From assembly GCA_031256815.1 (NCBI GenBank), contig JAIRPU010000062.1:1-17407 (forward strand): a stretch of DNA of 17,407 bases. Reading direction: 5' to 3'. Source of the DNA: Spirochaetaceae bacterium (lineage in GTDB: Bacteria; Spirochaetota; Spirochaetia; Treponematales; Breznakiellaceae). Position 1 is the stretch's first letter. The number at the start of each line of letters is the position of its first letter. This document shows positions 7,113 to 13,497 of this stretch, one piece after another. The notes below the pieces were generated by a model, which saw nothing but the letters and a program-made list of their open reading frames with translations, was not told the DNA's origin and did not search any database. Both the position numbers and the translations under genes were made by a program.

Positions 7113-7811
7113 GTGAATCTTATTTTGAACAACAGCTGCCTGCGCCTTGCTTCGCGCATCGGGCGTATAAAATTAAAAGCGTTTTGCGTTTTGCTGGCGG
7201 CTCTTGCCTTTTTCGCTTGCACGCGCGCGGCGCCCTCTATCGATTTTTGGACTATGCGTACCGTTTGGCAGAAAATTGACGGTATTGTAGTACCAACAAT
7301 GATTTTTTTTGTTACAGCAAACGACCCGGACGGTACGGAAGACCTTTCTGAACTTAGGCTCTACCACGACGGCGAAGGGCTGCTCTGGCGTTTTACTTCA
7401 GAAAATTGGATAAAATTGGAAGAGGGCGGCAGAACATGGATAGGCAGCAAGCAGCTTAGAATGCCGCAGGGTGAAAATTTTCCTTCCGGACAGTTTCGCG
7501 CCGTTGTTTTGGATAAAGCGGGCGAACAAGCCGAAAAAGGCTTCGGTTTTGATTCTCCGCAAGACAGCCGCTACAGATTTCCCGTTTTAAAAATCGAAAA
7601 CGAAGCATGGTCAATAGTTTCGGATTATCCTGAAAACTACCTTCTTTGCTATCACAGTGACGGCGTTTACCGCAGTCTTGTAAAACTTGAAGGGAATAGC
7701 GGAACTTTGGTCTCGCTGCGGCTTTCCACCGATGTTTTTAGCGTTGCGCTATGGGCGGACGACAGCAATGCTCAAATTTCGGCAATTACCGCGCCTGTAA
7801 ATGTGCGTTGA
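7113..7811 (+). CDS. Putative lipoprotein of unknown function
   Basis: The protein has 232 residues and no family I recognise. The N-terminus has a basic stretch (RLASRIGRIKLK, 11-22), a hydrophobic core and a probable lipobox FFAC with Cys36, so it is likely an exported, lipid-anchored protein; spirochaetal lipoboxes are often loose like this. The rest is mixed alpha/beta sequence rich in aromatic and acidic residues, with no transmembrane segment. The start is GTG, 5 bp after the tyrS stop, and has no good Shine-Dalgarno sequence. A TTG at codon 5 is an alternative start. Its stop overlaps the trmB start as TGATG, so the two are probably translationally coupled. Nothing in the sequence tells what it binds or does. 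Confidence 0.7.
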   Translation: MNLILNNSCLRLASRIGRIKLKAFCVLLAALAFFACTRAAPSIDFWTMRTVWQKIDGIVVPTMIFFVTANDPDGTEDLSELRLYHDGEGLLWRFTSENWIKLEEGGRTWIGSKQLRMPQGENFPSGQFRAVVLDKAGEQAEKGFGFDSPQDSRYRFPVLKIENEAWSIVSDYPENYLLCYHSDGVYRSLVKLEGNSGTLVSLRLSTDVFSVALWADDSNAQISAITAPVNVR

Positions 7812-8470
7812 TGTTAAAGAGCTACTGTTTAAGAAGCGGCAGACAGACCGGCGCGCAAAAAGCCGCTTATAACGCGCTTTACCCTTGTTTCTGCCTGCCA
7901 TTTTCGCAAAGCGCATTGAATTTTGCCGCTGTTTTTGGCAACGCAAACCCTGTTGTTTGTGAAATTGGATTTGGAATGGGTGGCGCTACAGCGGCGATTG
8001 CCGAATCGAATCCTAAAGTAAATTATTTAGGCGTTGAAGTCTTTAAAGCAGGAATTGGAAAACTGCTTTGGGAAATTCAAAACAGAATGCTTAAAAACGT
8101 TCGGATAATCGAAGCGGATGCCGCGCAGGTTTTTGAGTTTATGATTGAAAATGAATCGCTTTCCGGTATTCACGTATTTTTTCCGGATCCATGGCCCAAA
8201 AAACGGCATCATAAAAGGCGGCTTTTGCAGCGTCCGTTTACAGATACGCTTGCGCAAAAGCTTAAAAAAGAAGGCTATCTTTATATGGTTACAGACTGGG
8301 AAGATTATGCGCAGCACGCTCTCTCCGAGCTTAATCAAACTGTTCTGCTTAACAATGAATTTTCGTTTTTTGCCCCGCCTGCCCAATGGAGGCCGCAAAC
8401 CAGATTTGAACGCAAAGGGCTTCTCAAACAGCACAAAATCTTTGAACTGTATTTTAAAAGACGCGCTTAA
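7811..8470 (+). CDS. trmB: tRNA (guanine-N7-)-methyltransferase
   Basis: TrmB uses S-adenosylmethionine to methylate G46 in the variable loop of tRNAs. The 219-residue protein contains the SAM-binding motif EIGFGMG (51-57), the acidic motif-II segment LGVEVF (73-78), the family signature FPDPWPKKRHHKRRL (124-138) and the C-terminal TRFERKG (197-203). The open frame extends to 7751. The ATG at 7811-7813 is preferred because it overlaps the upstream stop (TGATG) and the resulting N-terminus MLKSYCLRSGRQT matches the usual R-S-F/Y-x-x-R-x-G-R-x-T beginning. A GC-rich repeat array starts 23 bp after the stop and separates it from a convergent gene. Confidence 0.93.
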   Translation: MLKSYCLRSGRQTGAQKAAYNALYPCFCLPFSQSALNFAAVFGNANPVVCEIGFGMGGATAAIAESNPKVNYLGVEVFKAGIGKLLWEIQNRMLKNVRIIEADAAQVFEFMIENESLSGIHVFFPDPWPKKRHHKRRLLQRPFTDTLAQKLKKEGYLYMVTDWEDYAQHALSELNQTVLLNNEFSFFAPPAQWRPQTRFERKGLLKQHKIFELYFKRRA

Positions 8471-8493
8471 ACGGCCGCCGCCGGTTTAATATT

Positions 8494-8646
8494 CCGCCTG
8501 CGGCTGCATGGCGCGCAAAGCGCCTTAAGACGCCGCCTGCGGCTGCATGGCGCGCAAAGCGCCGGTTTTAAGACGCCGCCTGCGTCTGCGTGGCGCGTGA
8601 AGCGCGTTTAAGACGCCGCCTGCGGCTGCATGGCGCGTGAAGCGCC
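8494..8646. repeat. Four-copy GC-rich palindromic repeat array
   Basis: Four copies of a 31-bp core start at 8494, 8533, 8576 and 8616, with periods of 39, 43 and 40 bp. Each begins CCGCCTGCG and ends with a GCGC-rich arm; copies 1 and 2 are identical over the core. Within a copy, GCCGC-CT-GCGGC and GGCGC-GCAAA-GCGCC can form two small hairpins. Copies are joined by TTAAGA-type linkers. Copy 3 is the most diverged. The array fills the gap between the convergent trmB and amidohydrolase genes, and copy 4 lies inside the amidohydrolase reading frame. It resembles REP/BIME-type elements and could act as a bidirectional terminator. Confidence 0.85.
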
Positions 8647-9492
8647 GTTATCTGCACATCGCGACAGGAGTTGTTCCGCATTGCCGCCCAAAACAAGCCG
8701 GCGTTCGTCCGCGTCTAGTTCCTGCGTAATAAATTTTAGATAGCGCTCAGGCGGAATCAGCGGAAAATCGCTGCCAAAAAGCACTTTTTTAATTATTCCC
8801 AATTCGCGGGCAATTGCAAAAATCCGCGCATCGTAAAGAAATATCTGCGCCGCCGTATCGTAATAGACATTGCAAAATTTTTTGCGCACTTCCGGCATAA
8901 GTTCGTAAAACAAAAGCCCCCCTCCCCAATGGGCAAGAATTACTGTAAGTTCAGGATTGTTTTCAACAAACGTTTCAATCTGTTTTAGCGTTGTGCCGGT
9001 TTTTCCCGGATAATAATGACCGACCGGTTCGTTTGCGTGTATCAACACCGGCAGTCCGCGTTCGGCGCAGGCTCCGGCAAAACCGGCAGTTTGCGCCTTG
9101 TCCTCAATACAAAAATCCTGCCCGGCAGGGAAAATTTCGCCTGCGCCCTTAAGCCCCGCTGCCGCCGCACGGTCAATTTCTTTTTCGGCCTCAGGATGTC
9201 CTGGCGGAACCACGAGAAAGCCTGTAAGCCGCTTTGGATAAAGCCGGGTTTTTTCTATAACATAGTCATTTACAAGCCGGCAGAGGCCTATATCACGAAA
9301 GCCAAAACCAAATATTACGGCACTGTCGAAATTGGCCGCATCAAGCGTCCGCACAACGTCTTCCGCACAGGAGAATTTGTTTTTTGGATTTTCGGCGAGC
9401 ATGGCAAAATACGGTTCCCGCTGCGCTATGCGTTTTGCGTCCCTTATAATTTCCGGCGGAGTTACATGTACATGAAAGTCAATTTTTCTCAT
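8608..9492 (-). CDS. Amidohydrolase_2 (COG2159) metal-dependent hydrolase
   Basis: The 294-residue protein is a TIM-barrel hydrolase of the amidohydrolase_2 family. Visible metal and catalytic residues are HVH (H7, H9), H152 in LIHANEP, H188 in LAHWGGG and D242 in FGSDFPL. This family includes decarboxylases and lactone or amide hydrolases; the substrate cannot be told from sequence. The start ATG overlaps the end of the upstream cyclodeaminase gene by 14 nt, so the two are probably cotranscribed and coupled. The C-terminus is odd. Relatives usually end soon after the helix equivalent to LGGNAEQLL, but here the last 12 residues (GASRAMQPQAAS) and the stop codon are supplied by copy 4 of the adjoining DNA repeat. 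That tail is unlikely to be functional. Confidence 0.85.
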   Translation of the reverse strand: MRKIDFHVHVTPPEIIRDAKRIAQREPYFAMLAENPKNKFSCAEDVVRTLDAANFDSAVIFGFGFRDIGLCRLVNDYVIEKTRLYPKRLTGFLVVPPGHPEAEKEIDRAAAAGLKGAGEIFPAGQDFCIEDKAQTAGFAGACAERGLPVLIHANEPVGHYYPGKTGTTLKQIETFVENNPELTVILAHWGGGLLFYELMPEVRKKFCNVYYDTAAQIFLYDARIFAIARELGIIKKVLFGSDFPLIPPERYLKFITQELDADERRLVLGGNAEQLLSRCADNGASRAMQPQAAS

Positions 9493-10123
9493 TTAAAAGA
9501 GTTTGCCTTATCTGTAAATAAATATTATTCGCCATGGTTTCCACCGCAAAAAGGCGTTCTTCACATTCTTTTTTGAGTTTAACAGCAAGCGTTTCGTCTT
9601 CCACCGAAGCAAGATTGATAAGCACGGTAAGTTCCGCTCCCGCCGCCGCGCCGGAAATGCTTCGCGCCGCAATGCCAACATCGCTTGCCGTAGATGGACA
9701 GTAGCTGCCGGCAAGCCTGCCGGCGAGTTTTATGCCTTCAAACGCCGCGTCAAGAATCTTCAACGGTGGTTCCAGCGCAGCACGATACTCGCGCAAAAGC
9801 GCGGCGCGTCCGTTTCCAGAATCCGGCGCTGCTTTAAGCGCGGCGCGCGCCGCCATGATTTTCCGGTAAGCCGCGCTGTCTTCGTCAGCAAGTTTTAAAA
9901 ACCTGGCCTGCAATTCTTCCGCGCTGCCGGCTATATACGTCAATTCTTCGAGTTGTTGCAGGTAACGCGGTTTAGACGCGGTTATTTTTGTTACCATAAT
10001 GATAAGGCTTACTCCCAGCGCGGCTTGCAGCGCCGCGCTTGTCCCGCCGCCCGGCACGGGCGAAGACGAGGCAAGCCGCCTCATAAACGATTCAAGCGTG
10101 CAATCAATAAATTTAGCGTCCAT
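9479..10123 (-). CDS. fchA: Cyclodeaminase/cyclohydrolase family protein (FchA-like)
   Basis: This 214-residue helical protein matches the formiminotransferase-cyclodeaminase C-terminal domain as a stand-alone protein. The signature SPVPGGGTSAALQAALG lies at 21-37, and the conserved C-terminal core SDVGIAARSISGAAAGAELTVLINL begins around residue 147. Stand-alone members of this size include FchA, which converts methenyl-tetrahydrofolate to formyl-tetrahydrofolate, and also formimino-THF cyclodeaminases; sequence alone does not separate them. FchA serves one-carbon metabolism, including the methyl branch of acetogenesis. No formiminotransferase, hutH or formate-THF ligase gene is nearby, so the pathway is an inference. 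The ATG follows six adenines with no Shine-Dalgarno sequence but lies 6 nt after a -10 candidate. The downstream amidohydrolase overlaps it. Confidence 0.78.
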   Translation of the reverse strand: MDAKFIDCTLESFMRRLASSSPVPGGGTSAALQAALGVSLIIMVTKITASKPRYLQQLEELTYIAGSAEELQARFLKLADEDSAAYRKIMAARAALKAAPDSGNGRAALLREYRAALEPPLKILDAAFEGIKLAGRLAGSYCPSTASDVGIAARSISGAAAGAELTVLINLASVEDETLAVKLKKECEERLFAVETMANNIYLQIRQTLLNEKN

Positions 10124-10129
10124 TTTTTT

Positions 10130-10158
10130 AGTTTACTTTACCGGCAGTCCCATGTCCA
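10130..10158 (-). promoter_or_regulatory. Candidate promoter of the cyclodeaminase gene
   Basis: On the minus strand, TGGACA (10158-10153, 5 of 6) and TAAACT (10135-10130, 4 of 6) are 17 bp apart. The ATG follows the -10 box after six adenines, the same arrangement as at tyrS. Transcription would begin at or next to the ATG. It is divergent from the promoter of the cysteine-cluster gene, with the two -35 boxes 13 bp apart. Confidence 0.45.
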
Positions 10159-10171
10159 TTATTTAGCACGC

Positions 10172-10201
10172 TTGACATAAAAAAAAATATACTGATATGA
10201 T
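10172..10201 (+). promoter_or_regulatory. Promoter of the cysteine-cluster gene
   Basis: TTGACA (10172-10177) is a perfect -35 box, and TATGAT (10196-10201) is a 5-of-6 -10 box 18 bp downstream across an A-rich spacer. Transcription would start near 10208, inside an inverted repeat. The leader to the ATG at 10249 is about 40 nt and carries an AAAGGA ribosome-binding site. Confidence 0.7.
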
Positions 10202-10202
10202 T

Positions 10203-10227
10203 TAATCATTGAATTTTTCAATGATTA
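10203..10227. promoter_or_regulatory. Perfect AT-rich inverted repeat at a transcription start
   Basis: TAATCATTGAA (10203-10213) and TTCAATGATTA (10217-10227) are perfectly complementary over 11 bp with a TTT loop. The palindrome begins directly after the -10 box and spans the expected transcription start, which fits an operator for a dimeric repressor. A run of six T follows (10228-10233), so it could also resemble a terminator. However, a transcript starting near 10208 would lack half of the left arm. Confidence 0.5.
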
Positions 10228-10248
10228 TTTTTTGTAAAGGAATCCGTA

Positions 10249-10587
10249 ATGGGAGAAAATCTTGCTGTTGTTGCTGATAAAAAAATAACAATATTTCATA
10301 GAATGTTTTTATGGAAAGGGGTTATCAGGCGTTTTTTTATATATGTTTTTAAAGGGCATATTAAAAATCATGTAAAACGAAAAGGAAAATGTCTAAGATG
10401 CGGTTCGTGTTGTAAATTAATGTTTAAAGTCTGTCCATATTTAAAAACAGAAGCAGATGGAAAATGCACCTGCGTAAAACATGAATCATTCAGGATGCCA
10501 AATTGCGAGATATTTCCTGTAGATATAAGAGATATAAAAGACAGAAATATTCTTTCAAAACAAACCTGCGGATACTATTTTGAATAA
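10249..10587 (+). CDS. YkgJ-type CxxCxxCC cysteine-cluster protein
   Basis: The 112-residue protein contains the zinc- or iron-chelating cysteine-cluster signature CLRCGSCC (C48, C51, C54, C55). It is followed by C62, C73, C75, C86 (in MPNCEIFPVD) and C107 (in QTCGYYF). This arrangement is typical of the CxxCxxCC family, whose members are thought to bind Zn2+ or an Fe-S cluster and whose function is largely unknown. The N-terminal 40 residues are basic and hydrophobic and may lie on a membrane. The start is well supported by AAAGGA 7 nt upstream and by a good promoter. The gene is clearly richer in A and T than its neighbours and stands alone between two intergenic regions with palindromes, so recent acquisition is possible. 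Confidence 0.82.
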   Translation: MGENLAVVADKKITIFHRMFLWKGVIRRFFIYVFKGHIKNHVKRKGKCLRCGSCCKLMFKVCPYLKTEADGKCTCVKHESFRMPNCEIFPVDIRDIKDRNILSKQTCGYYFE

Positions 10588-10598
10588 AAAATAGTATC
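10571..10598. repeat. Inverted repeat over the end of the cysteine-cluster gene
   Basis: GATACTATTTT (10571-10581) and AAAATAGTATC (10588-10598) are perfectly complementary over 11 bp with a 6-nt loop that contains the TAA stop. On the plus strand it is followed by a run of A rather than T, so it is not a standard rho-independent terminator for this gene. It may protect the mRNA end or be a protein site. Confidence 0.45.
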
Positions 10599-10647
10599 AA
10601 AAAAGCGATTAAAATTTAAATTTAAAATTTTTATCTCACATGGCCTG

Positions 10648-10668
10648 CGCGGCGGCCTTATCGCCGCG
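10648..10668. repeat. GC-rich hairpin in the gap 10588-10780
   Basis: CGCGGCG (10648-10654) pairs with CGCCGCG (10662-10668) over 7 bp around a GCCTTAT loop, within a GC-rich island (about 10640-10706) inside otherwise very AT-rich DNA. An AT-only palindrome (AAAATTT/AAATTTT, 10611-10631) lies just upstream. No T-run follows the GC stem. A TATAAA at 10734-10739 may be a -10 box for the next gene, but no good -35 box is seen. Confidence 0.4.
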
Positions 10669-10780
10669 GGCGCTGTGCGCAAACGCAAGGCCGCAGTCCG
10701 CTGCACTTCATTTTAGCGGGCAATAAAATTCACTATAAAAAAAAATTTTAAAAAACCGATATGAATAGAAGAGGAATACT

Positions 10781-11275
10781 ATGCAAAAACCGGATGGAAA
10801 AGCGATGTGCGCGGAAAATTTAGCGGAACTTTTTGATGAAGAAACTTCGCTGCTTGTTCAAATAGAAGCATTGCAGAAGCAGATTGAAGATGCGGTTTAC
10901 GCAAAAAAATGGACAAATTTTGAAGAAGCTCAGGAGCGTCTTGCGCAGGTTCGCAGGGAACTCCTTTTGATTGAAGAACGGCGGCAGGCGTTCTTCGGCG
11001 GCGGACAGCCTGTTTCGTCAAACGATTTTTATACATGGGCTTCTGCGCTGGAAGAAGCGGACAGGGAAAAGCTCTTTTCTTCTTACTATGCGCTAAAACG
11101 GCAAAGCGCCAGAGTTCAAACCGCCGCCGCCGCGTTTAGCGGCTATCTTTTGGAAATGCGCCGCATAGTTTCCGGTATACTCGATGCGGCATTTCCTGAA
11201 CGAAGGGGCTACGACCCGCATGGAAAGCGCTGCGCTCCGGATATTCGCAGTGTTGTATTAGACCGGCAGTTTTGA
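10781..11275 (+). CDS. Coiled-coil protein of unknown function (possibly FlgN-like)
   Basis: The 164-residue protein is predicted to be mainly helical. Heptad-like leucines and charged residues run from about 16 to 70 (AELFDEETSLLVQIEALQKQ onward), and further helices run from about 85 to 140, followed by a polar tail. Small two-helix coiled-coil proteins of this kind include flagellar export chaperones such as FlgN, and the overall shape would fit; I see no decisive motif and no flagellar gene nearby, so this is only a suggestion. A clear AGAGGA ribosome-binding site lies 6 nt before the ATG. Its TGA directly touches the ATG of rsmE, so the two are probably cotranscribed and coupled. Confidence 0.6.
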   Translation: MQKPDGKAMCAENLAELFDEETSLLVQIEALQKQIEDAVYAKKWTNFEEAQERLAQVRRELLLIEERRQAFFGGGQPVSSNDFYTWASALEEADREKLFSSYYALKRQSARVQTAAAAFSGYLLEMRRIVSGILDAAFPERRGYDPHGKRCAPDIRSVVLDRQF

Positions 11276-12058
11276 ATGAAACAGTTTGTTGCCGCGTCTG
11301 AGCCGGATAAAAACGGGCGGCTTAAGATTGGCGGCAAAGAATTTCATTACCTTGTTCATGTTCGGCGTGTTAAATTAGGAGAATCGCTTAACATAGTGCT
11401 GCCTTCCGGCGAAAATGCCTGTGCAAATGTTTGCGCCCTGTCCGGTGATTGTGTCGAGCTGATTTTAAGCGGTAAAAAAGAAGAAAAAAGTGAAGCGCTG
11501 CCAAAAACAATACTCTTTCAAGCATTGCCAAAAGACGTTAAAATGGATTTAATAGTGCGGCAGGCAACAGAATGCGGCGTTTCGCAGATAGTGCCTTTTA
11601 AAGGCGAACGCTCGATTGAACGTTCTAAAACAGAACCGCGGCTTGAACGCTGGCGGCGGATTGTAAAAGAAGCGCGGCAGCAATCCGGCTCAAACTCCGA
11701 AACGCTTGTGTTTGCGCCGGTAGCGTTTAACGAAATTTTTTCGCTTTGGAACAAAATTCAGGCGGATGCGCTTGATAAAGCCGGCGGCGTTACGGCGGGC
11801 GTTTTTTTACATACGCAGGGTGATTGTGTGCCGTTTCACTTTGCTTTTAACGGCGTGATAAACGCTGCCGCTCTTGCCGTAGGGCCGGAAGGCGGATTTT
11901 CTGCTGCTGAAGCGGAAATTTTTTCAAAAGAAGGTTTTTTGCCTGTATCGCTTGGACAAAACGTACTGCGAACAGAAAGCGCCGCGCTTGCCGGACTTGC
12001 AGTGTTGCGCATATTATTATTGGAGAGAAGTTCGTGGAAAAATACTGTAAACGGATAG
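11276..12058 (+). CDS. rsmE: 16S rRNA (uracil(1498)-N(3))-methyltransferase
   Basis: RsmE methylates U1498 of 16S rRNA within the small subunit, using S-adenosylmethionine. The 260 residues show an N-terminal PUA-like domain (about 1-70, including HYLVHVRRVKLGE at 24-36) and a SPOUT/trefoil-knot domain. The latter carries ATECGVSQIVPF (97-108), KEARQQSGS (131-139), GPEGGFS (203-209) and LGQNVLRTESA (226-236), all family hallmarks that shape the knot and the cofactor site. The ATG immediately follows the upstream TGA. The last 25 nt overlap the next gene. Length and motifs are normal. Confidence 0.94.
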   Translation: MKQFVAASEPDKNGRLKIGGKEFHYLVHVRRVKLGESLNIVLPSGENACANVCALSGDCVELILSGKKEEKSEALPKTILFQALPKDVKMDLIVRQATECGVSQIVPFKGERSIERSKTEPRLERWRRIVKEARQQSGSNSETLVFAPVAFNEIFSLWNKIQADALDKAGGVTAGVFLHTQGDCVPFHFAFNGVINAAALAVGPEGGFSAAEAEIFSKEGFLPVSLGQNVLRTESAALAGLAVLRILLLERSSWKNTVNG

Positions 12059-12777
12059 AATTGCTAAAAGTACCGCTCGACATTATGCCGCGCGAAAACT
12101 TTGAAGAGATAATTTCAAAACTGCTAAGCGAAGGCAAAAATCATAACATTGTTCTTCTTTCGCTTGGAGATTTTCTGCGCGCAAGGCGGCAGGGAGAATA
12201 CCGTGAGTATGTACAAAATGCGGCGCTGGTTATTCCAATTTCCAGATGCCTTGTTCGCGGCGCAAAATTTTTAACCGGCCAAGCGCCGGAACGTTATATG
12301 CCGTTCAATTTTATTATTAATTTGCTTACAATTCTTGAACGGCGTGAAAAAACGGTTTATCTTTTGGGTGGAAAAGTCCAGGTTCTTGGAAAAGCGGAAA
12401 AACATATACGCGAAACTTTTCCAAAGCTTCGCGTGGTAGGCCGCTTCCCCGGCGCATTTAAAAAACAAAACGAAGAAGGTTTAATTCAGACAATTCGAAA
12501 AACAGCTCCTCAGCTTCTCCTTGTAAACAATGGCGTCCGGGGCGGCGAACGCTGGATTCACCGCAACAGCGCGCGTTTAAGTCAGGGGCTTAGAATTTGG
12601 TGCAGCGATATTTTTGATGTATTTGCGGAACGCCGGCGCCGTCCTTCCCAGGTTGTTTTTGATTATGGCCTTGAATGGGTAGGGTTTTGTTTTAAAAACC
12701 CGATGCGTATTTTTCGCGTATTCCGTTTTATTTATTACAATATTTTGCTTATTGTATTTAAATTAAACAAAAATTAA
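12034..12777 (+). CDS. WecG/TagA/CpsF-like glycosyltransferase (GT26) with altered active-site motifs
   Basis: The 247-residue protein has the overall pattern of the GT26 family, which moves a sugar (for example N-acetylmannosaminuronate or ManNAc) onto a lipid-linked intermediate at the inner membrane face. Matching parts are the beta-strand pattern near 39-67, LTGQAPERYMPFNFIINLL (80-98), VYLLGGK (108-114) and a C-terminal tail with basic and hydrophobic residues (222-247) that suits membrane attachment. The usual ADxVxPDG motif is here AALVIPIS (64-70 region), so the proposed catalytic Asp is absent, and the usual G-x-P-x-Q-E is replaced by GVRGGE (157-162 region). The start is GTG with GGAG upstream, overlapping rsmE by 25 nt. 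It may be a divergent enzyme or a non-catalytic relative. Confidence 0.72.
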   Translation: MEKYCKRIELLKVPLDIMPRENFEEIISKLLSEGKNHNIVLLSLGDFLRARRQGEYREYVQNAALVIPISRCLVRGAKFLTGQAPERYMPFNFIINLLTILERREKTVYLLGGKVQVLGKAEKHIRETFPKLRVVGRFPGAFKKQNEEGLIQTIRKTAPQLLLVNNGVRGGERWIHRNSARLSQGLRIWCSDIFDVFAERRRRPSQVVFDYGLEWVGFCFKNPMRIFRVFRFIYYNILLIVFKLNKN

Positions 12778-12780
12778 ATT
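12752..12780 (+). promoter_or_regulatory. Weak promoter candidate before the exported-protein gene
   Basis: TTGTAT (12752-12757) and TAAATT (12775-12780) are 17 bp apart, and the ATG at 12788 follows after 7 nt. The first box matches 3 of 6 and the second 4 of 6 consensus bases. The stretch is very AT-rich, so chance matches are likely. It is recorded because the gene lacks a Shine-Dalgarno sequence and the spacing repeats that of tyrS. Confidence 0.25.
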
Positions 12781-12787
12781 ATTAAAA

Positions 12788-13477
12788 ATGAATATATTAA
12801 AATTGCCATGCATTGTTTTTGCCGTTCTCCTGTTTGCCCGCTGCGAAACAAAAGCCGAAGGCACTCTGGAAAACGGCGGGCGTGTTACCATGAATATAGA
12901 CGCCGTACTTGGTTCGCAGATAAGCGCCATTTTGCAAAAGGCCGGCGGCAGGGCAGGCGCGCCGCTGCTTGACGCGCAGTATATAAACAATTCCTTAAAA
13001 GAAAATAAAGCGGTAGAAAAAGCAGATTTAAAACAAAACGGCGCGCGTGGAATTAAAGGTGAAATTATAATAAAACAAATAGAAACGGCGCTGCCAAAAA
13101 ACGCAAAAGATTTTATTGAATATAAACAGAATGGAAATAACGGAAGTATGCGCATTAAAATTGACCGTAAAAACGGTCAGGCTGTGCTTTCGTTAATATC
13201 AAGTGATATACAGGATTATATTTCTACGCTTATGGCGCCAATAGCGACAGGCGAAGAATTGGGCAAAGATGAATATCTTGAACTTGTCCGCTCTGTATAT
13301 AATGCGGCATTGGCAAAAGAAATTGAAGCGGCGCGTTTTTCGCTTAAGCTTACAATGCCGGCCGTCCCGGTTTCAGTTTCAGGAGGCATCGCTACCGGCA
13401 AAACCGCAGAGTTTAACACAGCGCTTTTAGACCTGCTTGTTTTGGAAAAACCGGTTGTTTACGAGATAGTATGGTAG
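12788..13477 (+). CDS. Putative exported protein or lipoprotein of unknown function
   Basis: The 229-residue protein starts with a short basic N-terminus and a hydrophobic core (ILKLPCIVFAVLLFA, 3-17). Cys19 could be a lipidation site, but Arg at the -1 position is atypical, so a signal peptide cut elsewhere is also possible. The mature part begins with GTLENGGRVTMNIDAVLG, alternates strands and helices, and ends in a hydrophobic strand LLDLLVLEKPVVYEIVW; the pattern recalls extracytoplasmic lipoproteins with a beta-rich domain, but I recognise no family. The ATG lies 10 nt after the preceding stop in very AT-rich DNA with no Shine-Dalgarno sequence. It is 20 bp upstream of the hydrogenase-kinase gene and could be cotranscribed with it. 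Confidence 0.65.
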   Translation: MNILKLPCIVFAVLLFARCETKAEGTLENGGRVTMNIDAVLGSQISAILQKAGGRAGAPLLDAQYINNSLKENKAVEKADLKQNGARGIKGEIIIKQIETALPKNAKDFIEYKQNGNNGSMRIKIDRKNGQAVLSLISSDIQDYISTLMAPIATGEELGKDEYLELVRSVYNAALAKEIEAARFSLKLTMPAVPVSVSGGIATGKTAEFNTALLDLLVLEKPVVYEIVW

Positions 13478-13497
13478 CCGGAACAGAATAGTATTTT

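Noticed and set aside
7097..7279. Plus-strand 60-codon frame overlapping the lipoprotein start
   Set aside because: It lies in another frame across the tyrS end and lipoprotein signal peptide, with no coding signature.
8027..8434. Minus-strand open frame of 135 codons opposite trmB
   Set aside because: It mirrors conserved trmB codons and shows no family signature or start signals.
9016..9576. Plus-strand open frame of 186 codons opposite the amidohydrolase
   Set aside because: It is antisense to a well-supported enzyme gene, has no ribosome-binding site and no recognisable domain.
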